64,000 nt of DNA from DASQHL01 sp963843685. GTDB taxonomy: Bacteria; Chloroflexota; Dehalococcoidia; DSTF01; JACRBR01. Shown here one piece after another: positions 35,501 through 44,437 of this stretch. Position 1 is the first letter of the stretch. Each line of letters opens with the position of its first letter. The DNA lies in NCBI GenBank assembly GCA_963843685.1, contig CAWJLO010000015.1, forward strand, positions 1-64,000, read 5' to 3'. Under the pieces are notes generated by a model. It ran no database searches. It worked only from the letters and a program-made list of their open reading frames with translations, and was not told where the DNA came from. The position numbers were made by a program, and so were the translations under genes.

Positions 35501-36873
35501 TCGTCGAAGTCCGCGCGTGACAGCGTGGCGTACGGCGTGGCCGTGCGGACCATGTCGAAGAGCTCGTCTTCGGTCCACTCGCGGCAGGCGCACTCGGCGA
35601 CGATCTGCTGGGCGAGGATGTCGAGCGGGGCCACGGGCGGCTCGACGCGGTCGAGCGTGCCTGCGTGGACGGCGCGGATGAGGGCGGCGCACTCGACGAG
35701 CTCGTCACGCGAAGTGGCGAAGAGGCGGCCGCGCGACGTGAGGCCGAGCGCGTGGCCGGAGCGGCCGATGCGCTGGAGGAACGTCGTGACGGCGCGGGGC
35801 GATCCGATCTGGCAGACGAGGTCGACCGTGCCGACGTCGATGCCGAGCTCCAGCGACGCTGTGGCGACGATGGCGCGCATCTCGCCGTCCTTGAGGCGCT
35901 GCTCGATGCGGAGGCGGCGGTCCTTCGACAGGCTGCCGTGGTGGGCTGAGACGTGCTCCTCGCCGAGGCGCGACGCCAGGTTGTGGGCGACGCGCTCGGC
36001 CATGCGGCGCGTGTTCACGAAGACGAGTGTCGTGCGGTGCTCGGCGATCAGCTCGGCGAGGCGGTCGTAGATGTCGGACCACTGCTCGGCGGCAGCGACG
36101 GCCTGGAGGTCGGACGGCGGCACTTCGACGAGGAGATCGAGGTCCTTGCGGTGGCCGACGTTGACAACGGTGCAGTTGGGGGCGCCGTCGGGTGTCGTGC
36201 GGGCGGCGCCGACGAGGAAGCGCGCGGCGTCCTCGATGGGATGCACTGTCGCCGAGAGGCCGATGCGCAGCGGGCGGCCGGCGGCACCGCGCTCGCAGAG
36301 CGCGTCGAGGCGGGCGAGCGACAGCATGAGGTGGCTGCCGCGCTTGTCGCGCATCAGGGCGTGCAGCTCATCGACGATGACGGTGCGGACGTTGCGCAGG
36401 AGGTTGCGGCTGCGCTCCGCGGTGAGCATGAGGTAGAGCGATTCGGGCGTGGTGATCAGGATGTGGGGCGCCTGGCGCAGGATGGCGGCGCGGGCGGCCT
36501 GCGTCGTGTCGCCGGTGCGGAGGGCGGTGCGGATGCGGGGCGGCTCCATGCCCATCTCTTGCGCCGTGGCCTCGATGCCCGCGAGGGGCTCCTCGAGGTT
36601 GCGCTGGATGTCGCTGCTGAGCGCCTTGAGCGGCGAGACGTAGACGACGTCGATCCCGTCGGGGAGTTCACCGGCGAGGCCGCGGCGGAGGAGGGAATCG
36701 ATGCTGGAGAGGAACGCCGTCAGCGTCTTGCCGGAGCCGGTGGGGGCGGCGATGAGGGCGTCGCGGCCCTGCGCGATGGCGTCCCAGCCGCGGAGCTGCG
36801 CGTCGGTGGCGGCGGGGAAGCGGCCGTCGAACCAGGCGCGGACTGCGGGATGGAAGTGCTCGGGTGCCGTCAT
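32588..36873 (-). pseudogene. lhr: Lhr-type large ATP-dependent helicase, frameshift in the C-terminal part
   Basis: Starts MTAPEHFHPAVRAWFDGRFP (ATG 36871-36873). Helicase core motifs: ALIAAPTGSGKTLTAF (Walker A), VDELHALMRDKRGSH (DExH), IGLSATVHPIE, VFVNTRRMAERVAH, ATASLELGIDVG and FLQRIGRSGHA. A long winged-helix/DUF-type C-terminal region follows, as in Lhr, which unwinds DNA:RNA hybrids in repair. The frame breaks near 33340: after GEAQPED it goes into Ser/Arg noise, while another frame continues RRRASEVLDALRTHGALFFE, DLVSRGIVSGDGFGSLRQIM and ends at 32588 with GEEQPVSASA. One missing base repairs it to about 1430 residues, a normal Lhr length. Real mutation or assembly error; the core helicase is intact either way. 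Confidence 0.85.
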
Positions 36874-37096
36874 GTGTTGCTGTCCGGAGTCGTGACGTTC
36901 GGGGTGGAGTCAGTGTAGCTGTCAGGAGACGGACGAAACCACGGATCGCACGGATTTCGCCGATGGCGTGGGGGGATGGTGACGGCGGGTGTCAGGATCG
37001 TCGGCAGTTGACACCCGAGTTGGACGAGGGTGATTGGAGGGCTACGGTTGAGGCGCGCGGGGGCAGCGGCGCCGGGGTCAAATTCAGGGGGGAGCC
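36874..37096. other. Intergenic
   Basis: About 220 bases between the divergent helicase and lipoprotein genes. A strong purine-rich site GGGGGGAG lies before ATG 37097; nothing else is recognised. Confidence 0.3.
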
Positions 37097-37960
37097 ATGT
37101 CATTACGTGCGCTGGAGATACGACGTTGGGCGGGGCCAGTCACGGCCGCCTTGGCGCTCACGCTGGCGGCGTGCGGCGGATCATCGAACAGTGGTTCCTC
37201 GTCTCCCACGATCGCACTGACTGATGCGGCGGGCGCGAGCACGCCCACTTCCGCGCCGCCGACGTCGACGCCCGCGCCTCCCACGGCGACCTCCACGCCC
37301 GAGCCGCCGACGTCGACTCCGACGCCGGAGCCGCCGACCGCCACGCCGACGCCGGCGGTCAAGACGTTTTCGACGGCCGACAGCGGTGGGGGCACGGCCT
37401 CCGGCAAGCACTCCGGCGTGCTCGGCATCGTCTTCAGCGACGGGGAGTTCGGCTACGACGCCAGCAAGAACCAGGTGCAGGTGTACGCGTTCATCAACGT
37501 CGGTTCGGGCGAGACGCCGAGCGCGACGGGATACGTCGAGAACGCATTCCGGGCTCCGACGATCGGATCGGGGATCGTGCACGCGCACGTGTCGGGCGCG
37601 GTGACGTGGAAGGGCGTGCTCGCGGGTGCCGGCGTGGGAGGGACGAAGGCGGCGGTGAGCATCGAGCTCAAGGTGCTGGACTCAAACGGGAAGACCGTGG
37701 CCACGAAAGAGGTGCACTCAAAGGAGCTTGCGGAGAACGTGTTGACCGTCGGAGGGTTTGACGACGACGGGAGTGACACGGCGGACTTCGTCGCGGACGT
37801 TGTGCCCGGCAACTCGTACCAGGTGCGACTCGAGGCTACGTGCGAGGCCCGCTCGGGGTTGATCAGCGGGTCGACGCACTGCGTGTTCGGGCCGTCGGAC
37901 ACATACTCCAGCGGCTATGTGCGGTGGACGGAGCTGTCGGTGACGTTCTCGGGGTCGTAA
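37097..37960 (+). CDS. Putative lipoprotein with Pro/Thr linker
   Basis: The signal peptide ends with lipobox LAAC (about residue 26), followed by about 60 residues of Thr/Pro/Ser repeats (TPEPPTSTPTPEPP) as a cell-wall-spanning tether. The C-terminal 200 residues are a beta-rich domain (HSGVLGIVFSDGEFGYD, VSIELKVLDSNGKTVATKEV) with two Cys near the end; an immunoglobulin-like or FxLYD-type extracellular domain is plausible but unproven. Start ATG 37097 has GGGGGGAG upstream. The hydrolase gene follows 31 bases downstream. Confidence 0.78.
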   Translation: MSLRALEIRRWAGPVTAALALTLAACGGSSNSGSSSPTIALTDAAGASTPTSAPPTSTPAPPTATSTPEPPTSTPTPEPPTATPTPAVKTFSTADSGGGTASGKHSGVLGIVFSDGEFGYDASKNQVQVYAFINVGSGETPSATGYVENAFRAPTIGSGIVHAHVSGAVTWKGVLAGAGVGGTKAAVSIELKVLDSNGKTVATKEVHSKELAENVLTVGGFDDDGSDTADFVADVVPGNSYQVRLEATCEARSGLISGSTHCVFGPSDTYSSGYVRWTELSVTFSGS

Positions 37961-37983
37961 GGGCCTCCTCGGGCACGGGCCGG

Positions 37984-37989
37984 TACAAT
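37984..37989 (+). promoter_or_regulatory. -10 box for a probably leaderless hydrolase transcript
   Basis: TACAAT followed by ATG at 37992 and 37998. Transcription about 7-8 bases after the box would start at or next to the second ATG. No Shine-Dalgarno is seen. Confidence 0.4.
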
Positions 37990-37991
37990 TC

Positions 37992-38858
37992 ATGCGGATG
38001 CGGAATACGACCGGCACGTTTGACTCCGTCGATGGGCACCCGATGTTCGAGCAGCACTGGCTGCCGGACGGGGCGGTGCGCGCGGACCTGATCATCGTCC
38101 ACGGGTACGCGGAGCACAGCGGGCGGTACGAGCACGTCGGCGCGTGGTTCGCCGAGCGCGGGGTGGCGGTGCACGCGTATGACCTGCGCGGACACGGCTG
38201 CTCGGGCGGGGAGCGGGTGTTCGTGCGCTCGTTCGACGAGCACCTGGACGACCTGGAGACGTTCCTTGCCGGGGTCGGTGACCCCGAGCGGCCACGGTTT
38301 CTGCTGGGGCACAGCATGGGCGGCGGCATCGTGGCGCTGTACGCGGCGGAGCGACAGATCGGCATGCACGGGGTGCTGCTCAGCGGGGCGGTGACGCAGC
38401 GGCCGGGCGGCGTGGCCGGCGTGATCACGAGCGTGCTGGTGCTGGCGGGTCGGGCGTTCCCGAAGGTGAAGCTGAACAAACTCGACGCGGCGACCGTTTC
38501 GCGCGACCCGCAGGTAGTCGCGAAGTACGATTCCGACCCGCTGGTGTATCGCGAGAAGATGTACGCGGGGACGCTGTCGGCGATGATGCGGGCGGCCAGC
38601 CGGATTCGAAAGCGGGCGGGGCGCATGGGCGGGCCACTCCTGATCATGCACGGGACGGAGGACGCGCTGGTGAGCCCGGAGGCGAGCCGCTCGTTGCACG
38701 AGGTGGCCGGGGCCGACGACAAGACGCTCAAGCTGTACGAGGGCTTGTTCCACGAGATCCTGAACGAGCCGGAGCAGCGCCAGGTGATGGCCGACATGCT
38801 CGGCTGGATGGAAGAGCGCATCGCCGCGGCGCGCGTCGCGGAGGAGCGCGCCGGCTAG
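37992..38858 (+). CDS. Monoacylglycerol-lipase-like alpha/beta hydrolase (S33)
   Basis: The 288-residue protein has the lysophospholipase/monoacylglycerol-lipase pattern: LIIVHGYAEHSGRYEHVGAW with oxyanion-hole HGYAEH, AYDLRGHGCSGG, nucleophile elbow LLGHSMGGGI (Ser about 115), acid in HGTEDALVSPE and His in YEGLFHEILNE. The triad is complete. It probably hydrolyses membrane-derived monoglycerides or lysolipids in the cytosol. The start is either ATG 37992 or, if leaderless, ATG 37998. Confidence 0.9.
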   Translation: MRMRNTTGTFDSVDGHPMFEQHWLPDGAVRADLIIVHGYAEHSGRYEHVGAWFAERGVAVHAYDLRGHGCSGGERVFVRSFDEHLDDLETFLAGVGDPERPRFLLGHSMGGGIVALYAAERQIGMHGVLLSGAVTQRPGGVAGVITSVLVLAGRAFPKVKLNKLDAATVSRDPQVVAKYDSDPLVYREKMYAGTLSAMMRAASRIRKRAGRMGGPLLIMHGTEDALVSPEASRSLHEVAGADDKTLKLYEGLFHEILNEPEQRQVMADMLGWMEERIAAARVAEERAG

Positions 38859-38883
38859 CCCCTCCCGTCCCGACGTCAAGCGC

Positions 38884-38913
38884 TTGGAGCTACGTCGCCG
38901 CACGGCGTACCAT
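38884..38913 (+). promoter_or_regulatory. Promoter-like site before the CoA-transferase region
   Basis: TTGGAG (38884-38889), 18-base spacer, TACCAT (38908-38913), ending 6 bases before ATG 38920. It fits a leaderless start at 38920. Confidence 0.4.
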
Positions 38914-38919
38914 CGCCCC

Positions 38920-39060
38920 ATGCTCGCACTGACTCCATTCCCCTTCACCAAGCGAGGACGGCCCCGGACCGACCCGCGGGCGGCCCTGCTCGACGTAACC
39001 GCAAGATCCAGACTCAGCCAAAACAAAGCGATAAGTGAGATCGCGAGATCAGAACATTGA
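38920..39060 (+). CDS. Possible 46-residue leader ORF coupled to the CoA-transferase
   Basis: An open frame begins at ATG 38920, 6 bases after a TACCAT box, and ends at TGA 39058-39060, which overlaps the TTG start of the CoA-transferase (TTGA). The product (MLALTPFPFTKRGRPRTDPR...) is basic with no known domain. Since the TTG start lacks a Shine-Dalgarno, translation coupled to this small frame would explain its use. It could also be chance; the evidence is the exact stop/start overlap and the promoter spacing only. Confidence 0.35.
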   Translation: MLALTPFPFTKRGRPRTDPRAALLDVTARSRLSQNKAISEIARSEH

Positions 39061-40379
39061 GTGCGACGGGGTGGCGGCAGACCTACGCCGACAAGCTGAC
39101 GACGGCCGATGACGCGGTGCGCCTGGTGCGCGACGGCGACCGCGTCGTCATCGGGATGCACTACCAGACGCCGCTGGCGCTGTGCCGGGCGCTCGCGGCG
39201 CGCGGGAACGAGCTGCACGACGTCGAGATCGAGAATTCGATCGCGACGTTCATCTCCTGGTGGCAGCACGATCAACCGAACAACTTCAACGTCCGCTCCT
39301 TCTTCCTGCAGGCGAGCGACCGGCCCGCCATGCGCAAGGGGCTGCTCGACTACGTGATCGCGCCGCCGACGCGGTCGGACGAGAGCTACTGGCTGGACCG
39401 GAAGCCGGACGTGTTCCTGGTGAGCGTGTCGCCGCCGGACGACGAGGGATGGTGCAGCTTCGGGATGAGCGTGTGGGGTGCGCCGGAGGTGGCGCGGGCG
39501 GCGGGGCACGTCATCGGCGAGGTGAACGAGCGGTTCATCCGCACGGGCGGCGACAACCGGATCCACATCGACCGGATCGAGAAGCTGGTGGAGGCGCCGG
39601 AGGTCTGGAAGTACCTGCGCCGGCCGCCGCGGACGCACGAGGAGAACGAGATCACGGAGGTGATCTGCTCGCTGGTGGCGACGGAGATCGTGCAGGACGG
39701 GGACACGCTGCAGATGGGGACGGGGACGGTGTCGGCGGCGCTGGCGCCGTTCCTCTCGCACCGGCAGGAGCTGGGGATCCACTCGGAGCTGATCTTCGGC
39801 GGGATCCCGGAGCTGGTCGATCACGGCGTGGTGACGGGGAGCCGGAAGACGGTGCACCCGGGGAAGGTCGTCGGCGCGTCGTTCGGGCCGCTGACGCAGC
39901 ACGAGTTCCACCAGGTCGACGGGGACATGCGGTACGAGCTGTACTGCATGAGCCACACGAACGACATCGGCGTGATCGCGGCGCACGACAACATGTGCGT
40001 GGTGAACAACGCGCTGCTGGTCGACGCGACGGGGCAGATCAACGGCGAGACGATCGGGCCGGAGATCTACAGCGGGACGGGCGGGGCGTTCGCGTTCGCG
40101 GTGGGGGCGCTGCACGCGAAGAACGGGCGGTCGGTGACGGTGCTGCCGTCGACGTCGGTGGTGGACGGGGAGCGGCGGTCGCGGATCGTGGCGATGTTCC
40201 CGCAGGGGAGCGCGGTGACGGTGCCGCGGGGCTACGCCGACGTGTTCGTCACGGAGTACGGGATCGCGCGGCTGAAGGGGAAGACGCTGCGCCGGCGGAT
40301 CGAGGAGCTGGTGTCGATCGCGCATCCGGACTTTCGGTCGGAGCTGCGGGCGGAGTGCCGGCGGGTGTACGGGGTGTAG
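39057..40379 (+). CDS. Acetyl-CoA hydrolase/transferase family (4-hydroxybutyrate CoA-transferase-like)
   Basis: The 440-residue protein has the two domains of the acetyl-CoA hydrolase/CoA-transferase family. Domain 1 includes LVRDGDRVVIGMHYQTPLAL and DVFLVSVSPPDDEGWCSFGM; domain 2 includes QMGTGTVSAALAPFL, LGIHSELIFGGIPELVDHGV (Glu244 in the position of the catalytic Glu of AbfT-like transferases) and GTGGAFAFAVGALHAKNGRS. It would move CoA between an acyl-CoA and a carboxylate through a glutamyl-CoA thioester. TTG start at 39057 is the only one placed correctly; it overlaps the small upstream frame. Fits with the other acyl-CoA genes here. Exact substrate unknown. Confidence 0.88.
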   Translation: MSATGWRQTYADKLTTADDAVRLVRDGDRVVIGMHYQTPLALCRALAARGNELHDVEIENSIATFISWWQHDQPNNFNVRSFFLQASDRPAMRKGLLDYVIAPPTRSDESYWLDRKPDVFLVSVSPPDDEGWCSFGMSVWGAPEVARAAGHVIGEVNERFIRTGGDNRIHIDRIEKLVEAPEVWKYLRRPPRTHEENEITEVICSLVATEIVQDGDTLQMGTGTVSAALAPFLSHRQELGIHSELIFGGIPELVDHGVVTGSRKTVHPGKVVGASFGPLTQHEFHQVDGDMRYELYCMSHTNDIGVIAAHDNMCVVNNALLVDATGQINGETIGPEIYSGTGGAFAFAVGALHAKNGRSVTVLPSTSVVDGERRSRIVAMFPQGSAVTVPRGYADVFVTEYGIARLKGKTLRRRIEELVSIAHPDFRSELRAECRRVYGV

Positions 40380-40397
40380 CGGTTAGAGGACGTAGGG

Positions 40398-42776
40398 CTA
40401 CGACAGCACCTTCGTGGCCTTTGCGAGATCCAGCGTGAGGCAGCGGCGGATCGAGGGGAGGGTGGAGAGGGTGGCGGCTCCGAGCACGAGCAGCGAGACG
40501 ACGACGTACGTCATCGGCCGCACGTGGAAGATGAGCGAGAAGAACTCCGAGTTGAAGGCCGTCATGATCCGTGACGAGACGAGCGTGCCCGCGATCAGGC
40601 CGGGTGCGACGGACAGGATGCTGAGGAAGAGGCCTTCGAGCAGCAGGGTCGATGCCACGAACCACGGGCCGCTGCCGATCATGCGGATCGTCGCGATCTC
40701 ACGCTCACGGTCGAGGACGTTCACGGTCATGGTGTTGAAGGTGATGGCGGCGGCCATCGCCAGGCAGAAGGCGACGACGAACCAGATCATGACGTTGAAC
40801 AGGCCCATGACGTCCTGCCAGTCATTGCGCATCTCGTCCTTGATCTGCACGGCCTCCGCGCCGGGGAGCTGATAGAGCGCCGCCTGCACGGAGCTGTTCG
40901 CGGATGACGACTTCGTGCTCAGGAAGAGGCCGTTGAAGCCGGCGGGAAGTGCGAGCTGCGTCTCCTTCACGTCCATCGACACGTAGGCGAGGCCGCCGAG
41001 CGCCTCGTCGCTGATGGCGCCGACCTCGAGCTTCGCTGTCGTGCCGGCAACCGTGATCTGCACCGTGTCGCCGCGGCCGACGCCGAGGTCGCCGGCGACG
41101 CCCGACGACAGGATGGCGGCGCCGGCTGTGAGGATCGCGTCAGCGTCGCCGCCGCCCCGCACGTCGAAACCGTGCAGCTGCTGGCCGGGGGAAAGCGCCG
41201 TCAGCTCGACCTCCGTCGTGTTGCCGTCGCTGCTCTTCAGCTCTGCCGGCGTGATGTACACGGGCTCCGCCGAGGTGACGCCGTCGATGGCCTTCGCGGC
41301 CGTCAGCGTCTGCGCGCTCTGCGGCGACGAGAAGACGGCCGCGACGTCCCAGCGGTCGGTGTGGAGGAACTGCTGGTCGAGCGTGAAGTTCATGCTGTCG
41401 AAGGTCGAGAAGCCGAGGACGAGGAGGACAAGCGCGAGGCTGACGGCGCCGATCGTGTAGAGGGCGCGTCGCGGTGACCGCCAGACGTTGCGGAGCGACA
41501 GCCTGAGCAGCATCGGCGGGCGGCGGCCGAGGCCGAAGATGCGCTCGAGCGGGAGTGAGGCGCCGTCGCTCAGCGCCGACGCGGGGTCGGGTCGCATGGC
41601 GGGCGCCGGGAGCAGGCGCGCAGCCGACCATGCAGGGAAGGCCGCTGCCAGGAGGGCGACGAGCAGGCTGATGAGGACGCTCTCGACGACAGGCAGCGGC
41701 TGGATGGCGTTCGTGACGAGCGGGATGTTGAGCGCGGAGGCGTAGGCGTTCGTGAGGACGTACGAGAGTCCGTAGCCCAGGACGACGCCCGCCACCGCGC
41801 CGCCAAGGGCGACGAGCCCGGCGATGATGAGGTAGTGGGCGACGATCTGGCCCGTGTCGTAGCCGAGCGCGCGGAAGAGGCCGATGACGGTGCGCTGCGC
41901 GCGCACGATACGGCTCATCGCGATGTAGATGGCGAAGGCGGCGACGGCCAGGATCAGCGCGGGTAGGAGGAGGGCGAACTGCTTGGCGCCGTCGAGATCG
42001 AGCTGCGTGCCGGCTCTGCTCGGCTGATCCTCCGAGCGCACGACCTCTTTCACACCGTACTGCGCCAGCGCATCCGTGACGGCCGTGATGGTCTGCTCGC
42101 GCCGGCCGGCGTCCGCGACGACGACGTCGACGTCGTTGACCTGGCCCTGGCGGTTGAAGAGTTGCTCGAGCTCAGTCTCGGGGAGGAAGAAGACGCCGAA
42201 ACGGCTGGCGCTCGCCAGCAGGTCCTGCTTGCTCTCGGCGAGGATGAGGTACTCGGGGCTGGCGACGGTACCGGCGATCGTGAGGGTCTGGAGCCCCTGC
42301 GCGCCGTACACCTGCACGGTGTCGCCCGGCTTCAAGTGGTAGTAGTCGGCGAAGGCTCGCACAGGGAGCGCGACGTCCGTGTCGCCGGGCTGGAGATAGC
42401 GTCCGGACTGCACCACGACGTCGTTGACGGCGGGACGCTCGCCGGCCGGGAGGCCGATCAGCCGCGCTTGCACCAGATGGCCGCCCGGGGCGATGGCGCC
42501 GGTGTCTATGACCTGCCGCGCTGTGGCGCGCTGGACGTTGGGAATGGCGCGGATGCTGTCGACGACGGAGGCGGGCGCGCCGTCGACGCTCACGGTGAAG
42601 TCCGCGACGTGCGTCTCCTGGTAGGTGCGGTCGTAGGAACGGCCGATGTTGCCGAACGCGACGTCGAGGCAGACGTAGATGGCGACACCGAGCGCGACGA
42701 TGATGGCGAGCGCGGCGAACTGATAGCGGCGCGCGGCCACGTCGCGGAAGGCCAGCAGGAGCATCTTCGATCTCAT
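40398..42776 (-). CDS. MacB/FtsX-type ABC transporter permease
   Basis: The 792-residue protein has an N-terminal helix (FAALAIIVALGVAIYVCLDV), a MacB-like periplasmic domain (about 45-260), three helices around 265-390, a second N-terminal-type helix near 430, a second external domain, and three C-terminal helices ending near SIRRCLTLDLAKATKVLS. This doubled FtsX arrangement matches large lipoprotein-release/antimicrobial-peptide exporters. It starts 19 bases after the stop of its ATPase gene. Function: mechanotransmission-type export or extraction of a lipid or peptide from the membrane. Intact through its whole length. Confidence 0.9.
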   Translation of the reverse strand: MRSKMLLLAFRDVAARRYQFAALAIIVALGVAIYVCLDVAFGNIGRSYDRTYQETHVADFTVSVDGAPASVVDSIRAIPNVQRATARQVIDTGAIAPGGHLVQARLIGLPAGERPAVNDVVVQSGRYLQPGDTDVALPVRAFADYYHLKPGDTVQVYGAQGLQTLTIAGTVASPEYLILAESKQDLLASASRFGVFFLPETELEQLFNRQGQVNDVDVVVADAGRREQTITAVTDALAQYGVKEVVRSEDQPSRAGTQLDLDGAKQFALLLPALILAVAAFAIYIAMSRIVRAQRTVIGLFRALGYDTGQIVAHYLIIAGLVALGGAVAGVVLGYGLSYVLTNAYASALNIPLVTNAIQPLPVVESVLISLLVALLAAAFPAWSAARLLPAPAMRPDPASALSDGASLPLERIFGLGRRPPMLLRLSLRNVWRSPRRALYTIGAVSLALVLLVLGFSTFDSMNFTLDQQFLHTDRWDVAAVFSSPQSAQTLTAAKAIDGVTSAEPVYITPAELKSSDGNTTEVELTALSPGQQLHGFDVRGGGDADAILTAGAAILSSGVAGDLGVGRGDTVQITVAGTTAKLEVGAISDEALGGLAYVSMDVKETQLALPAGFNGLFLSTKSSSANSSVQAALYQLPGAEAVQIKDEMRNDWQDVMGLFNVMIWFVVAFCLAMAAAITFNTMTVNVLDREREIATIRMIGSGPWFVASTLLLEGLFLSILSVAPGLIAGTLVSSRIMTAFNSEFFSLIFHVRPMTYVVVSLLVLGAATLSTLPSIRRCLTLDLAKATKVLS

Positions 42777-42795
42777 GGCGCCGAGGCCTCCGCGC

Positions 42796-43551
42796 TCACC
42801 ACTCGATGCCCGAGGCCGGCACTGGCTGCGCGTTCATCACGTCGGACTGGACGCGGCCGTCGCGCAGGCGGATGACGCGATCACCGATGGGGGCGATCGC
42901 GAGGTTGTGCGTGACGACGAGGCAGGTCTTGCCGCGATCTCTCGTCAGTTGCTGAAGGAAGGCGAGGATCTGGCGGCCGGTGCGAAAGTCGAGGTTGCCG
43001 GTCGGCTCGTCACAGAGGAGGAGGTCGGGCTCCTTCGCCAGCGCGCGCGCGATGGCGACGCGCTGCTGCTCACCGCCGGAGAGCTCGCTGGGAAAGTGGT
43101 CCGCGCGTTCGGCAAGGCCCACCAACTCGAGGTAGGTCGCGGCGGCGCGGTCGACGGCCTCGCGTCCGGGTACGACGAGCTCAGCGGCGAACTCGACGTT
43201 CTCGCGCGCGGTGAGCGTGGGTATGAGGTTGAAGAACTGGAACACGAAGCCGACGTGCTGGCGGCGGAAGACACCGAGTTCTCGGTCGGACAGTTTGGTC
43301 ATCTCGGCGCCGTCGAAGTGGATGCTGCCGGAGGAGGGCCGATCGAGGCCGCCGAGCAGGTTGAGAAGAGTCGACTTGCCGGAGCCGCTGGGGCCGAGGA
43401 TGACGGCGAGCTGTCCCCGCGGGAACTCGAGGTTGACTTGTTCGAGGGCGTGTACCTGCGCCGGGCCGCGCGCGTACGTCTTGGTGACGTCCTGGAGTTG
43501 GAGCAGGACTTCACCTGGATCGACGGCCACCGGCCTCTGGCTGGAACTCAT
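42796..43551 (-). CDS. ABC transporter ATPase, LolD/MacB type
   Basis: The 251-residue protein has Walker A GPSGSGKSTLLNLLGGLD, the LolD/MacB-specific Q-loop region VGFVFQFFNLIPTLTARENV, signature LSGGEQQRVAIARAL, Walker B LLLCDEPTGNLD and switch His in VVTHNLAI. It forms an operon with the MacB/FtsX permease downstream. A TetR gene with an operator is divergent just 53 bases away and likely controls this transporter. Confidence 0.94.
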   Translation of the reverse strand: MSSSQRPVAVDPGEVLLQLQDVTKTYARGPAQVHALEQVNLEFPRGQLAVILGPSGSGKSTLLNLLGGLDRPSSGSIHFDGAEMTKLSDRELGVFRRQHVGFVFQFFNLIPTLTARENVEFAAELVVPGREAVDRAAATYLELVGLAERADHFPSELSGGEQQRVAIARALAKEPDLLLCDEPTGNLDFRTGRQILAFLQQLTRDRGKTCLVVTHNLAIAPIGDRVIRLRDGRVQSDVMNAQPVPASGIEW

Positions 43552-43598
43552 TGGCAGTAGTACTCCCGCTCGACGTCCGTTCGAGCATAGCGTAGACT

Positions 43599-43610
43599 GT
43601 CCATATGGAC
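43599..43610 (+). promoter_or_regulatory. TetR operator palindrome over the start codon (GTCCATATGGAC)
   Basis: A perfect 12-bp palindrome containing the ATG (43605-43607), flanked by partial ACT/AGT symmetry; TAGACT (43593-43598) is a fitting -10 box for a leaderless transcript. Repeated half sites TGGACA occur again at about 43619. Binding would block the TetR gene and, in the other direction, the ABC operon. Confidence 0.65.
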
Positions 43611-44210
43611 AAGTCAGATGGACAGATCGCGACGGCGGCCTCGAGGCCGAAGGGAAGGGCGACCCGGCAGCGGCTGTTGGCGGCGGCCGCGGAGCTGATC
43701 GCCGAGGTGGGCTGGGCGCGCGTGACGACCAGGGCCGTTGCGGCGAGGGCGGGACTGCCTCACGGCACCGTCAGCTATCACTTTCGGGGCAAGGAAGAGC
43801 TTCTTACAGAGGCGGCGATCGACGTTTTCGAGCGGGCGTTCCCACTGGCGGAGTTGGAGGCCCTCCAGGAGTTGCCAGACGTCGTCGCCGTGGTCGAGTC
43901 CTGGTTCGGTGAGCGCGACGCGTCCGATCCGGTGCTCTGGAAGGTGGAGATCGAGTCGATGCTCGAGTACGAGCGCAACGAGGTGCTGCGCAAGAGGCTC
44001 GCGGTGCTGCTCGACAGGTACCGGCAGGCAGTGCTGACGGTCGTGCGCGCGGGTCAGGAGCGGGGGACGATCGATCGCGGCATCAGCGCTCCGGGGCTGG
44101 CGATGCTGCTTACGGCGCTGTTCGATGGACTCTTCCTGCACGAGCGGATCGATCCCGAGCTGGACGTGGCGGATGCGCTCAATGCGCTCAAGGCGTTGCT
44201 GTCCGGGTGA
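43605..44210 (+). CDS. TetR family regulator of the MacB-type exporter
   Basis: A 201-residue TetR protein. The helix-turn-helix is VTTRAVAARAGLPHGTVSYH followed by FRGKEELL (about 38-66). The C-terminal part is helical with DGLFLHERIDPELDVADALN. The first residues (MDKSDGQIATAASRPKGRAT) are a basic extension. Divergent from the ATPase-permease operon with a palindrome across its start codon, it probably represses itself and the exporter until a ligand binds. Confidence 0.92.
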   Translation: MDKSDGQIATAASRPKGRATRQRLLAAAAELIAEVGWARVTTRAVAARAGLPHGTVSYHFRGKEELLTEAAIDVFERAFPLAELEALQELPDVVAVVESWFGERDASDPVLWKVEIESMLEYERNEVLRKRLAVLLDRYRQAVLTVVRAGQERGTIDRGISAPGLAMLLTALFDGLFLHERIDPELDVADALNALKALLSG

Positions 44211-44248
44211 CGTCACCGGATCCGTTCAATTCGCGCGGGCCGAGACGG

Positions 44249-44437
44249 TCAGGCGAAGAAGTTCACGAGCACGGCGAAGATGACGAGAAACGCGGCCAGG
44301 CCCCCGGCGACAACGCCGATCGCGAGCAACGCACCGAGGAGCGCCGGACCGAAGGTGTAGCGATGGCTGACGTCGCGGATGCCGTCGAGTAACCGTTCGA
44401 TCGTGGCGCCGGCGTCATCGAGCCTTTGCGTGAGCAT
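44249..44437 (-). CDS. Small membrane protein (62 aa), end of the eight-gene operon
   Basis: ATG 44435-44437; overlaps the upstream small gene by 23 bases. The product has an amphipathic start (MLTQRLDDAGATIERLLDGI) and one long C-terminal membrane helix (LLAIGVVAGGLAAFLVIFAV). No known family. Its position after a GT2/membrane-protein pair suggests a small accessory subunit, but this is inference. Confidence 0.6.
   Translation of the reverse strand: MLTQRLDDAGATIERLLDGIRDVSHRYTFGPALLGALLAIGVVAGGLAAFLVIFAVLVNFFA

Noticed and set aside
33649..35520. Long plus-strand frame inside the Lhr gene
   Set aside because: Antisense to conserved helicase sequence; Glu/Ala/Val/Arg-rich without motifs.
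37863..40325. Long minus-strand frame opposite the hydrolase and CoA-transferase
   Set aside because: His/Arg/Pro-rich noise; the plus strand encodes two recognised families.
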